A stretch of DNA of 64,000 nt, taken from contig NZ_LR131273.1 of NCBI RefSeq assembly GCF_900631615.1, positions 1,674,001 through 1,738,000 of the forward strand, given 5' to 3'. This DNA is from Tsukamurella paurometabola. Its GTDB lineage: Bacteria; Actinomycetota; Actinomycetes; Mycobacteriales; Mycobacteriaceae. This document shows positions 16,599-27,000 of this stretch, in pieces. Numbering within the stretch: the stretch's first letter is position 1; the number at the start of each line of letters is the position of its first letter. Below the pieces are notes generated by a model. The model worked only from the letters and a program-made list of their open reading frames with translations, did no database searches and had not been told where the DNA came from. The position numbers and the translations under genes are program-made.

Positions 16599-17183
16599 CT
16601 AGCGCGCGGGCCGGAACATCGGGATGAGCTCGGGTCCGCCGGGCAGGTGGATCGGCGCCAGCGGCTCGAACCCGAACCGGCGGTACAGCGGCACGTTCCG
16701 GGGATTGCTCGACTCGAGGTAGGCCGGGCCGGTCACCCGCTCGAGACCGTGCCGCAGGAGCGCCGAGCCGAACCCGCGGCCGGGAAGCGCCGCCCCCAGC
16801 GTTGCGAGGTACCAGTGCGGTTCCGTCGGCCGGCGTTCCTCGAGGGCGGCCACCAGGGCGGCGCCGCGCCCCAACCCGGTGGAGATCCCCGCGGCCAACA
16901 GCGGCAGGGAGGCGACCTGCCGCAGCGGGTGCGGCTGGTGACCGGGCGGATCCCAGGAGGCGGCGGCGACCGGTTCGGCACCATCGAGGAGCAGGTGGCT
17001 CGCGCCCGGGGCGCCGTGCGAGGCCAGGTGGATGCCGGCGAACGTGACCCGGTCGAGCCGGGGCGACGGCTGGACCCAGCGGATCACCGGATCATCGGCG
17101 AACGCACGCGCCAGCACCCCGAACGACATCCACAGCGTGCGTCGCGAGACGTTCTCGATGCGGTGTCCGGTCACCGGTTCCAT
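16599..17183 (-). CDS. GNAT-family N-acetyltransferase
   Basis: A 194-aa GNAT-fold protein. The acetyl-CoA loop is LPGRGFGSALLRHGLERV (about residues 130-147), and the C-terminal beta strand motif is YLESSNPRNVPLYRRFGFEP. The ATG at 17183 lies six bases after TACCGT on the minus strand, which suggests a leaderless mRNA. It converges on the carboxylesterase with a 21-base gap. The acceptor substrate is unknown. Confidence 0.82.
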   Translation of the reverse strand: MEPVTGHRIENVSRRTLWMSFGVLARAFADDPVIRWVQPSPRLDRVTFAGIHLASHGAPGASHLLLDGAEPVAAASWDPPGHQPHPLRQVASLPLLAAGISTGLGRGAALVAALEERRPTEPHWYLATLGAALPGRGFGSALLRHGLERVTGPAYLESSNPRNVPLYRRFGFEPLAPIHLPGGPELIPMFRPAR

Positions 17184-17241
17184 GCTTCGACGGTACGCCG
17201 GCGGCGTGCCCGGCGGGCGGTGCCGCCGGCGTACCGCCGGA

Positions 17242-20200
17242 TCAGTATGGGGCGGAGCGCATCGGCCCCGGCGTGTACCAGCCCGTGCGGGTCGCGGTGC
17301 CGAGCTCCAACTGCGCCGGCTCCGCGGCCGTCCACGGCGTGAACTTGGTCAGCGTGCCCCAGTCCATCGCCCACTTGTTCCGGAGATAGGTGGGCACGAT
17401 CTGCTCGTGGTACAGCGCGTCGGTGACGCCCAGTGGGCCGCCGGTCTTCCACCCCTGCCACGTGTTCGAGGTGAGGACGGTCGCCATGTAGTCGGGCGAG
17501 ATCCGGTACTCCGGCCGCTCGAACAGGCCGTTGACGGCCCGCACCTGGTGCTGGCAGGGGAAGGCGAAGGCCACCATGAAGTCCAGGGCGACGACGGTGT
17601 CGCGGCCCAGGAACTCCTGCAGCGTCTTCATCTCCGTCATCCGCGGCGGCGTCACCACCACGGGGTCGGGCGAGGGGACCTTGTCGTCGATCACCACGCG
17701 CACCGTGTTCGTGCCGCGCGGCAGGTCGGCGGTCGGGAAGCGGAGGTTGCGCCAGTTGTTGTTGGTCCACGCGTCCAGCGGGACCATGCGGCCCAGGGGC
17801 TGCACCGCGCCGTTCTCGGACCGGTGGCCGGCCTCGAGGAACAGCGTCCGGCCGTCGCGCTTGACGCCGTTGATGCCGGTCGCCGCCACGGGCCCCGCCA
17901 CGGACAGCGTGACCAGTGGAGTCGACTCGTCGATCGCGCCCAGCGTGTACCAGTCCGTGGTGAGGTTCGCCAACCCGGTGGCACCGGCGGACCCCAGCAC
18001 GGGAGTGCTCGCCGGGTTCAGACCGAACGGAAGGGGGACGCCGTCCTTCTTCGGATCCGGGTTCCGCACGCCGCCCACCGTCTCGGGGACGTCGGTGTTG
18101 GTGACGTCGGTGTTGTGGCCGGGGTTCGACTTCACCGGCGAGAGCCAGCCGGGAATCCCGGTGGGGGAGAAGCCCGTCGACTTCCCGGCGAGCGCCTGCG
18201 CCGCGCTCGGCACGGAACCGTCGGGCCGCGGCGCGGGCCTGAGTTGCCCGGCGTTCGGGTCGGTCTCCATCAGCACGTAGTCCGCCATCGAGCACGTGTT
18301 GCCCTGCAACGCACGGGCGTTCGACGCTGTCCAGGAGAAGCTACCCCGCTGTGCGTACGCGCCCTTCGCCATGGTCCCGATGTCGAACAGCACCATGAGC
18401 ATGGTGAGGATCGCCAGGGTCGGCAGGGTGCGGCCGCGCGGCTTCGTCGGCTCGGGGGCGTAGTCGCGCCGGTAGTGCAGCCACAGTCCGTACAGGGCGG
18501 TGAGCACCGAGGCGAAGAACAGCAGCCAGGAGATCTCGAGCCCGAAGAGCTGCGGCGGCATGGTGTTCCACGGGATGCCGTAGGTGCCCACCCAGTAGTA
18601 GCCCACGCGCGCCGCGAACGAGATGGCCGCCACGAACAGCGCGGCCGCTGCGAAGAAGACGCGGTTGCGTTTGGAGCGCATCATCGGCGCCATCGTGAGC
18701 GTCGCCGCGACGGCAGCGATGCCCGCGGCGTAACCGGCGAACAGGCCCAGGTGGTGCGTCCACTTGGTCGGGGTGAAGGCCAGCAGCACCACGGTGGCGA
18801 AGAAGACCGCCATGAGCCGCCACACCGGACCCGCCGAGATGCCCGCCGGGCGCCTGCGCCGGAGCATGAACGTCAGCACCGTCAGCAGGCAGAGGAACGC
18901 GGTGAGAACGCCGATGCGGCGCACCGCTGAGCCGTCCTCGGTCTCGAGCATCAGGTAGTAGTACCGGACCCCCTCCTCGTACCAGTCCAGCGTGGGACCG
19001 GTGACGGTCTTGACCGAGATCGCCTCGCGGAGCGCGGAGAAGGTCGGCGTGAAGAAGGCGTAGAACAGGTACGCCATACCCGAGGCCAGGATGGGAGCGA
19101 TCATCGGCAGCAGCCCGTCGCGCTCGCGGCGCTTGACGATGCGCGTGATGATCTGGCGCGACGCCGCGAGCAGCGCGGCGACCGCGATGAGGCCGCCGGG
19201 CGCGGCCCCCACGCACAGCGCGGCGCACGGCACCGCGATGGCGACCGGCAGCATGCGGCCGGTCGCGATCGCGCGCTCCACCGACACCCAGGTGAGCAGC
19301 GAGAAGAACACGACCGCGGGTTCGGGGCGCAGGCCGTTGTTGAGGGGGAGCCAGATCAGCAGGAAGCCACCCGCGCCCGCCCACAGCGCGGCGGGGTTGT
19401 TGCGCACCGCGCGGCCGAGGCGCGGGATCATCTCGCGGGAGATCACCAGCCAGGTCAGCAGGCCGAGGACCAAGCCGGGCAGGCGCATCGCGGGCGCCGC
19501 CGTCGTGACGTACGAGATGGCGGTGAACAGGTAGTCGTTCCAGCCGACCGGGTTCTCCGGCACGCCGAAGCTGCGGAAGTAGTTGATCATGTAGCCGCTG
19601 AACTTCGTCTGCGTGGCCATCGTGATCTGGTAGCCGTCGTCGGACGTGTTCGGACCGATGAGCCACCAGACGCCGAGCACGGCGATCACGGTGAAGTCCA
19701 CGGGGCGCGGGCGCAGCCAGCCCTGCGGCATGAAGCGGATGTGGCCGCGGCCGTCGCGCATGTCCACGAAGCCGAGGGCCACGAGCGAGAGGAGCATCGA
19801 GGCGATGCCCACCACGATCGCGATCAGCTTGATGGTCGACGGCGTGGTGACGAACCGGGTGTCGACCTGCGTCTTCACGTCGATCCCGGCCACGGGCGTC
19901 GACGCGGGGAGGTCGGTGTAGAAGCCGGCGATCTGCGGCCGCAGGTTGGGATCGGCGACGGTGTTCGAGAGCTGGTTGGAGGTCTGTGAGCCCTCGGGCA
20001 TGCCGGTGAACTCGGCCGTCGTCGTCTCGGGGGTGGAGACGAAGCGGATGGCGCAGCCGGTGCCGGCGCGCGCGACGTCGGCGCGGCTCGCGGTCGCGAG
20101 TGCCACGTCACGGTCGGCGATGATGACGTTCCGGGCGTCGGCGCGGATCACCAGGCCCTGCAGGCCCGGGCGCGGCCCGTCCTCGGGCAGCGTGCGCAGC

Positions 20201-20481
20201 AGTGTGCCCCCGGCCGCCGGCAGCCCGTCGACCACGGAGCACGGCAGCGAGACGTCGAGCCGCACGGGCGTGTACGAGACCAGCGGCGCCTCGACGTTCG
20301 AGATCCGCCCGTTCTGCGGCCAGTGCAGCGCGGTGGTGGTCTCCTTGACGGGGAGGAAGGGCGTGAGGATCGCCAGAACGAAGCCCAGCAGGCCCGCCAC
20401 GGCGGCGACGATCCGCCACTTCCCGTAGCGCTGCTCCGGCGGCACCGTCGCGGGCGCGGTCGAGTTCTCGCTGCTCATCAT
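17242..20481 (-). CDS. embB: Arabinosyltransferase EmbB
   Basis: A 1079-aa GT-C glycosyltransferase of the inner membrane. After an N-terminal helix (about 24-44) comes a ~180-residue periplasmic domain, then a multi-helix core. The catalytic DD pair is Asp281/Asp282 in NTSDDGYQ. The last ~350 residues form the C-terminal periplasmic carbohydrate-binding module. It adds arabinofuranose from decaprenyl-phospho-arabinose to arabinan. Met298 in GYMINYFRSFG aligns with Met306 of M. tuberculosis EmbB, the main ethambutol-resistance site. It starts seven bases after the embA stop, so the genes are coupled. It is called EmbB by gene order C-A-B and this Met. Confidence 0.9.
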   Translation of the reverse strand: MMSSENSTAPATVPPEQRYGKWRIVAAVAGLLGFVLAILTPFLPVKETTTALHWPQNGRISNVEAPLVSYTPVRLDVSLPCSVVDGLPAAGGTLLRTLPEDGPRPGLQGLVIRADARNVIIADRDVALATASRADVARAGTGCAIRFVSTPETTTAEFTGMPEGSQTSNQLSNTVADPNLRPQIAGFYTDLPASTPVAGIDVKTQVDTRFVTTPSTIKLIAIVVGIASMLLSLVALGFVDMRDGRGHIRFMPQGWLRPRPVDFTVIAVLGVWWLIGPNTSDDGYQITMATQTKFSGYMINYFRSFGVPENPVGWNDYLFTAISYVTTAAPAMRLPGLVLGLLTWLVISREMIPRLGRAVRNNPAALWAGAGGFLLIWLPLNNGLRPEPAVVFFSLLTWVSVERAIATGRMLPVAIAVPCAALCVGAAPGGLIAVAALLAASRQIITRIVKRRERDGLLPMIAPILASGMAYLFYAFFTPTFSALREAISVKTVTGPTLDWYEEGVRYYYLMLETEDGSAVRRIGVLTAFLCLLTVLTFMLRRRRPAGISAGPVWRLMAVFFATVVLLAFTPTKWTHHLGLFAGYAAGIAAVAATLTMAPMMRSKRNRVFFAAAALFVAAISFAARVGYYWVGTYGIPWNTMPPQLFGLEISWLLFFASVLTALYGLWLHYRRDYAPEPTKPRGRTLPTLAILTMLMVLFDIGTMAKGAYAQRGSFSWTASNARALQGNTCSMADYVLMETDPNAGQLRPAPRPDGSVPSAAQALAGKSTGFSPTGIPGWLSPVKSNPGHNTDVTNTDVPETVGGVRNPDPKKDGVPLPFGLNPASTPVLGSAGATGLANLTTDWYTLGAIDESTPLVTLSVAGPVAATGINGVKRDGRTLFLEAGHRSENGAVQPLGRMVPLDAWTNNNWRNLRFPTADLPRGTNTVRVVIDDKVPSPDPVVVTPPRMTEMKTLQEFLGRDTVVALDFMVAFAFPCQHQVRAVNGLFERPEYRISPDYMATVLTSNTWQGWKTGGPLGVTDALYHEQIVPTYLRNKWAMDWGTLTKFTPWTAAEPAQLELGTATRTGWYTPGPMRSAPY

Positions 20482-20487
20482 CGATTC

Positions 20488-23400
20488 CTAGTTCTTCACG
20501 GTCTGATTGGTCAGCGCGCGGATCGGGCCCTGGCGCCACCAGCCCGACCGCGTCTGGACGCCGACCGTCAGTTCCGCCGCGGGGGCGTCGTCGGCGAGGG
20601 GCGTGTACTGCTGCAGCTCGCCCCAGTCCCGGGTGAGGTCCCCCGTCATGTACGTCGGCAGCGTCGTCGTGCGCAGCAGCGTGTCCGGCACCGTCAGGAG
20701 GCCGCCGGCCTCGCGCGCCTGCCACGTCGACGACGTGGAGAGCGCGTCCTTGCGCGTCGGCAGGATGCGCCACTTCGGCACCTCGTAGGTGCCGTTGCGG
20801 ATGGCCAGCGGGCGCTGGCACGGGAACTGCTGGCCCACGAGCAGGTCGAGCAGTACGGGATCCGTCTCGCCCACCACGTCCTGCAGGGTCCGCAGGCGCG
20901 GCACGCGTGGCGGTGTCACACCCACCCACTGCTGATCGCCCAGGTTCGGGTCGCGCACGTGGATGCGGACCACGGTGGCCGCGGGCGGGATCGCCTCCAT
21001 CGGCACGCGCAGGTTGCGCCACGGCTTGTTCGGACCGGGATCGATCGGGTCGATGACCCCGCGCGCCCCGATCGAGCCGTCGGCGCGGCGCTCGGCCCAC
21101 TCGAGCGTGACGGGCTGGCCGTACTCCTTCTTGCCGGTCGGGCCCACCGAGGCGATCGCGCCCGAGGCGGCGAACGCCACCAGCGGGCGGTCCGCGGACC
21201 GCGGGGGAAGGCTGTACCAGTCGCTGAACAGCTCTGCGGGCACCGTGTTCTGGCCGTAGGAGCCGACCACCGGGGTGCGCGCCGGGTCGAGCCCGAAGGG
21301 CAGCGCCGCGGTGCTGCCGTTGATCGTGCGCGGTCCGGTACCGCCGCCGGTGCCCGCCGTGGCGGCCGTGGAGGTGAACGGCGAGGTGATCGGCGAGGCC
21401 ATGTTGATCTGGCCGGGCGCCGAGCTGATCGCCAGCGGCTTGAGCTCGCCCGCGATGCCGTCGGGCGTGAAACCGTGCGTGCCGGGCCCCGTCAGCGCCT
21501 GGGCGGCCCCGCGGCCCTCGGCGGAGGTCAGCATGTCCGCGTTGGGATCGGTCTCCACGAGCACGGAGCGCGCCATCCCGCAGCTCTTGCCGCGCAGCGC
21601 ATCAAGGTTGCCCTTGGCGACCGTGTACGTCGCCGGGTTGGACGCGTAGGCCTTCGCGAAGATCGCGCCCTCGCCCAGCACCAGCAGGCCCAGCACGACG
21701 ACGAGCGGCATGGAGGCCAGCTGGAGCCGGCGCCGGCTGCGCAGGGCCTGTTCCCGGTCGGCCCGGGTGTGGGTCGCGAGCTCGGTGTCCTCGAGGGCCG
21801 TCTCGTCGACGGTGCCGTCCTCCACCAGGCCGCCCTCGCCGCGGCCGCGGAAGTCCAGCCGGAAGTGCTGCCACGCGGCGAGCGCGCCGGCCAACCCGGC
21901 CAGGATCAGGAAGGCCTTGCTGAACGTGACGCCCGCGACCTCCGGCTGCCGGTCGAACCACGGCACGCCCCACAGGTAGGGCCAGGACCACAGGTTGAAG
22001 CCGGCGAACGCCGCGGCCAGAGCGAAGAGCATGCCGCACAGGAAGAACGTGAAGTTCCTTATCGAGGTGCGCGCGGCCTCGACCACCGCCACCGTCGTCA
22101 CGGCGGCCAGTGCGGCGGCGAGCCCGGCGTACACCCCGAAGTGCACCGTCCACTTGGTGGGCGTGAGCGAGAGCAGGGCCGCGGCGATGAACACCGCGCC
22201 CACCAGGCGCCACACCGGGCCCGGCGCGATCCGGGCGATGCGCCTGCCGCGGAGCATCACGAACAGGGCCACGAACAGGCACATGATGAACAGGTAGACG
22301 GGCACGCGGCGGACCAGCGAGCCGTCCGTGGTCTCGACCGTGAGGAAGAAGAAGCGCAGGTACTCCTGCGTCCACGGCGCGGCGGGGCCCACCTCCAGGC
22401 GGATCCGGATGGCCTCGGCCACCGACGCCAGCGACTGGTCGCGGAAGGCGATCGGCACGATCACCGCGCCCGCGGCCAGCACCGGCAGCACCAGCGCGGC
22501 CAGGCCGGCCTCCCGGCGGCGCGCGACCAGAACCCGCAGAACCGCCGCCGACGACGCCAGGAGCAGCGCCGCCGCGACGACGCCCTGCGGCGCGAGGCCC
22601 AGGGTGAGGCCCGCCGCCATCGCGGCGACCGCGGCGGGCAGCGCGCGATGCGTCGCGACGGAGCGCTCGACGGCGGCCCAGGTCACGATGGTGCCGAGCA
22701 CGATGATCGGCTCGGAGCGCAGACCCGAGGCCAACGGGAACCAGAACGCCAGGAGCATCGCTCCCGCGGCCCACACCGCCAGCGGATAGCGGCGTACACC
22801 CGGCCCCAGCCGGGGCAGCAGCACGCGGCTCAGCAGCAGCCAGGTGACGGCGCCCGCGGCCAGCATCGGCAGCCGCATCCAGATGGCGTTCGCGCTGACC
22901 GAGCCCCAGTGCGAGAGGAAGGTGTAGTACCAGTCGAACGGGGCCTCGGGGGCGCCGAAGAAGCGGTAGTAGTTGGCCGTGTACCCGGCCTCGGGCGCGA
23001 CCTTGCCCATCGACAGGATGTAGCCGTCGTCCGAGCTGCCCGCGCCGAGCACCGTCCACAGCGCGAACCCGCCGAGCACCGCCACGTCCACGGGCCGGGG
23101 GCGCAGTAGCTGCCCCAGGCTGCGGCGCGGCGCCCGGCGATGGTGGCCGAAGTTGCGGTCCAGCAGCCACAGCGCGATCAGCGAGGCGAGCACGCAGAGC
23201 AGCCCCAGACCGATCGCGGCAGCCTTGAGCGGCGACGGGGAGAGCTCGAAGCGGGTGTCGAGGTCCGCGTGCAGGCGCAGGCCCGGGCCCGCGGCCGCGA
23301 CGTCGGACGCCTGCAGCGTCGTGAAGACGCCGCCCATGACGGGCCGGTTCTCGGTCGGGATCGAGCCCGCCACGTCGATGCCCTCGAACCGCGCGCCCAC

Positions 23401-23913
23401 CTCGGCCGGGTTGGACCACAGCCGCAGCTGGGAGCAGCCGCGCAGCCGGTCCACCGGCGCCGCGGCGATCACGGTGTTACGGGACGAGACGGTGACCGCC
23501 TGGCCCGGTCCCGGCACCCCGACCGTGACGTTCAGGCCCAGTTCCCGGGCCGCGCTCGTGCCCGCGGGCAACGTCGACAGGACCGTGCCGCCGGAGTCCG
23601 CGACGCGGGCGATCGCCGCGCACGGCACCGTCGCCGTGAGGTCGGCGGGCGACTGCGTGACCAGGGAGGCCGTGACCTCCGCGCTCTCGGCTCCCGGCCG
23701 CAGGTGCGGCCAGTCGAGCGAGGCGGTGGCCTGCTGGACGGGCAGGAGCGGGGTCAGCAGGCAGAGCAGGAGGCCGACGGCGCCGGCGACGATCGCCGCG
23801 ACGCGGGCCACGCCTGCGCGCTGCGGTGCGGAAGCGGCTCGCCGCCCAGCGGCGGTAGCGGCTCGCCGCTGCGGGTCGGGCTCCGACTCGGAGCGGGAGG
23901 TAGGCACGGACAC
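20488..23913 (-). CDS. embA: Arabinosyltransferase EmbA
   Basis: A 1141-aa member of the same family and layout: periplasmic domain, GT-C core with SSDDGYILSMGKVAPEAGYT (catalytic DD), and a large C-terminal periplasmic domain. The stretch NYYRFFGAPEAPFDWYY is typical of EmbA. EmbA works with EmbB on the non-reducing ends of arabinogalactan. It is longer than the ~1094 aa of the M. tuberculosis protein, partly through a charged cytoplasmic insert. The GTG at 23913 has TACCAT eight bases upstream, a possible internal leaderless promoter in the 110-base gap after embC. Confidence 0.9.
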   Translation of the reverse strand: MSVPTSRSESEPDPQRRAATAAGRRAASAPQRAGVARVAAIVAGAVGLLLCLLTPLLPVQQATASLDWPHLRPGAESAEVTASLVTQSPADLTATVPCAAIARVADSGGTVLSTLPAGTSAARELGLNVTVGVPGPGQAVTVSSRNTVIAAAPVDRLRGCSQLRLWSNPAEVGARFEGIDVAGSIPTENRPVMGGVFTTLQASDVAAAGPGLRLHADLDTRFELSPSPLKAAAIGLGLLCVLASLIALWLLDRNFGHHRRAPRRSLGQLLRPRPVDVAVLGGFALWTVLGAGSSDDGYILSMGKVAPEAGYTANYYRFFGAPEAPFDWYYTFLSHWGSVSANAIWMRLPMLAAGAVTWLLLSRVLLPRLGPGVRRYPLAVWAAGAMLLAFWFPLASGLRSEPIIVLGTIVTWAAVERSVATHRALPAAVAAMAAGLTLGLAPQGVVAAALLLASSAAVLRVLVARRREAGLAALVLPVLAAGAVIVPIAFRDQSLASVAEAIRIRLEVGPAAPWTQEYLRFFFLTVETTDGSLVRRVPVYLFIMCLFVALFVMLRGRRIARIAPGPVWRLVGAVFIAAALLSLTPTKWTVHFGVYAGLAAALAAVTTVAVVEAARTSIRNFTFFLCGMLFALAAAFAGFNLWSWPYLWGVPWFDRQPEVAGVTFSKAFLILAGLAGALAAWQHFRLDFRGRGEGGLVEDGTVDETALEDTELATHTRADREQALRSRRRLQLASMPLVVVLGLLVLGEGAIFAKAYASNPATYTVAKGNLDALRGKSCGMARSVLVETDPNADMLTSAEGRGAAQALTGPGTHGFTPDGIAGELKPLAISSAPGQINMASPITSPFTSTAATAGTGGGTGPRTINGSTAALPFGLDPARTPVVGSYGQNTVPAELFSDWYSLPPRSADRPLVAFAASGAIASVGPTGKKEYGQPVTLEWAERRADGSIGARGVIDPIDPGPNKPWRNLRVPMEAIPPAATVVRIHVRDPNLGDQQWVGVTPPRVPRLRTLQDVVGETDPVLLDLLVGQQFPCQRPLAIRNGTYEVPKWRILPTRKDALSTSSTWQAREAGGLLTVPDTLLRTTTLPTYMTGDLTRDWGELQQYTPLADDAPAAELTVGVQTRSGWWRQGPIRALTNQTVKN

Positions 23914-23921
23914 GGATGCTC

Positions 23922-23927
23922 ATGGTA
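23922..23927 (-). promoter_or_regulatory. Putative -10 box of an embA-embB promoter
   Basis: On the minus strand TACCAT lies eight bases before the embA GTG. The 110-base gap between embC and embA is long for this operon, which fits an internal promoter. In M. tuberculosis the matching region carries an embAB promoter. Confidence 0.4.
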
Positions 23928-24023
23928 TGCGAGAGAGCTGCGAGAACCGATTCGCCGTCCGGGGAAGGCCGGATCGCTTAACGGATTCTCAGTCCGTGCG
24001 ATGCCGCAGGTCAGGAAACCCCG

Positions 24024-27000
24024 TCAGGAATCGGTCCGGTCCTTGCGGATCGGCGCCTCGACGTGCGTGCCCCAGACGGTGCGCGTGCCGAGTGTGAGAT
24101 CCGCCGCACGTGCCGGCGAGTACGGCACGAGCCGCATCACGTCGCCGAAGTCCTGGCCCAGATCGCCCCGGAGGTAGCCGGGGATCTTCTCCTGCTGGAG
24201 CAGCATCTGCGTCCAGCCGAGCGGGCCGCCGCCGAGCGTGCCCTCCCACTCCGTGGTGACCGGCGAGAGGTTCTGGTCCGGGGTGATCCGCCACTGCGGC
24301 ACCTCCGCGACGCCGTTGCTGTGGCTGAACGGGCGCTGACACGGGAACGCGAGGCCGGACGTCCAGTCGAGCAGGACGGGCTCGGTGGAACCGATCAGCT
24401 CCTGCGCCGTGACCAGCTTCGACACCCGCGGCGGCGTCACCGCCAGCCAGTGGTCGATCGCCAGGTCGTCGTCGATCGCGACCACCCGGATCGCCGTGGC
24501 GTCCGCCGGCAGGTCGGTGCGCGGCAGGCGCAGGTTCCGCCAGGCCGGCTTCGGCCCGATGTCGATGAAGGACTTCTTCCCGGCGACCGCGGGCTCCGCG
24601 CCGGCGCGCGGGGCGTCCGTGGAGTACTCGAGGTAGAGCTCGTCGTCGGTGAACTTGCCGGCGGCGGAGAGCGTGATGAGCGAGCGGTCCCCCTCGTTCT
24701 TCGGCAGCGGGTACCACTTCGTGACCACCTGCGCCTTGAGCTGCGCCTCCTGGGAGTACGAGCCGAGCACCGGCGTGCGCGCCGGGTCCAGGCCGTACGG
24801 CAGGCGCATGTGCGAGCCGTTGATCCCGGCCGTCGACGTGCGGCCCGAGGTCGTGTCCTGCGGCAGCCGGGCCATCGCGTCCAGCGACGTGCTCGAGTCG
24901 TCGGTGTTCGAGCTCGTGGTGGCGTTGATGATGGTCGGTACTCCGTCGGGCGAGACGCCGGTGGTGCCCGGCCCGGCGAGACCGTCGCGCGCGTTCCCGT
25001 CCAGCGGCAGCAGCAGGCCCGACGTGGGGTCCGGCTCGGTGAGCACGTAATCCGCGAGGTTGCACCCGTCGCCGCGGATCGCGCGGAGGTTCGCCTTGCC
25101 GTTGGAGAAGGAGGAGAACTGGGTGATGCCCGTCGTCGCCGCCATCGAGCCGATGCACAGTACGACCACCACCCACGCGGCCCACGTGATCGACGACTGG
25201 CGGCCGAAGAAGTCGACCACCCGCTTCGCCCGCGGGGAGACCGGGGCGGGATCGGGTTCGTGGAAGTGCAGCCAGCCCGCCACCAGCAGCGCGACGCCGG
25301 CCCCCGCGAAGAAGACCGTGCCCAGCGCGAGCACCGTGGACTCGCCCCACGGCACGCCGTAGTTGCTCGCGTACCACCAGCCGTTGGGGCCGCTGAAGGA
25401 CAATCCGAGCACCAGGAGCAGCACCGCCGCGCTGAGCGCACGGTTGCGGGCGCTGCGCAGAGCGGCGGGCGCGAGGGCGATCGCCGCGAGCGCGGCGAGT
25501 GCCCCGGCGAGGCCCGCGAAGGCGCCGAACTGGTGCGTCCACTTGGTGGGCGTGAACATCAGCAGCAGCAGCCCGCCCAGGGTGACGGCCACCAGCCGGC
25601 GGCTCGGTCCGAGGCTCGCGCCCGGGACCCGGCCCTTGCGCAGCAGCACGGCACCCGCGAGCAGCAGGCAGGCGAAGGTGACGATGACCGCGAACCGTCG
25701 GGCCACGCCGCCGTCGGCCGTGAACGTGAAGAGCGCCGAGTACCGGTCGATCTCGTTGTACCACTTCTTGGTGTCCACGACGGTGCCCACGTCGGACTGC
25801 ATGAGCGTCTTGTCGACGAACGCCGACGCGGTGAGCTTGGAGAAGATGATCGGCACCAGCAGGACGCCCGCGGCCAGCACCGGTGCCACGTATGCGGCGA
25901 GCGTCAGCCGGAAACCGGCCGCGCTCGTGCGGGCGCGGGTGAGGATCCGCCGGCCCACCGGCCGCACGCCGGCGAGGAGCGCGGCGACCGTCATGATGCC
26001 CGTCGGCCCGGCGGCGACCGTCCACCCCGCGAATACCGCGGCGGCGGCGAACGGCAGCACCCGGCCGGTCGCGATGGCGCGTTCCACCGAGCACCAGGTG
26101 AGCAGCGCGCCCAGCGCGATCACGGGCTCCGGCCGCAGGCCGTTGTTGAAGGCGAACCAGTACACCAGGAACACCCCGGCCGCCGCCCACAGCGCGAACG
26201 GCGAGCGCGCCGCGCGGCCCAGTCGCGGGACCACCTCCCGGCTGATGATGAGCCAGGTCGCGATGCCGCAGATCAGGGCGGGGAGCCGGACCCACGGGCT
26301 GGCCGTCGAGAGGTGCGAGAGCCACGCGAACGCCTGGTAGTACCACCCGAACGGCGTCTCGGGCGCGCCGTACCAGCGGTAGTAGTTCGCGGTGTAGCCC
26401 GCGGCCTCCGCGGTGCGGGCCATCGTGAGGATGTAGCCGTCGTCGGACGTGTTGGCCCCGATCACGTGCCAGGTGACCAGCAGGGCGATGACGGTGCTGT
26501 CGAGCTTGGTCGGGCGCCACCAGCCCGCGGGCAGGATCCGGCGGTGCCGCCGGCCGTCGGCCGCGACGTCGAGCCGGTGCAGTGCGACGAGGCTCGCGAG
26601 GATCAGCGCGATCGCGAGGACGATGACCACCCACCGCGCGGCGGCCGGAACCGTCGAGTACCTCGTGTCGATATTCGCACGGAACTGAATCCTCGTGCTG
26701 TCGGTGACTGTGCCGTGCAGATCCGTGAACACCCCCACGACCTGCGGGCGGTAATCGAAGCCGTTGTCCTTGCCGCCCGCAAGCGGCCTACCGTCGGGCG
26801 CGGTGATCCCCGTGACCTGGGCTTTCACCGTCTTGCTGTCGCCGGAGAAGACGATGGCCCCGCAGCCGGGGGCGGCCAGCGCCGCGACATCCACCGTGAG
26901 CAGCGGGGTGTTGCGGACCACGACCTCCAGCAGGCGACGCTGGTCGGGCAGGGTGGTGACGCCGATGGTCATGCCGCGCCGGACGGTGTCGGGCGAGTCG

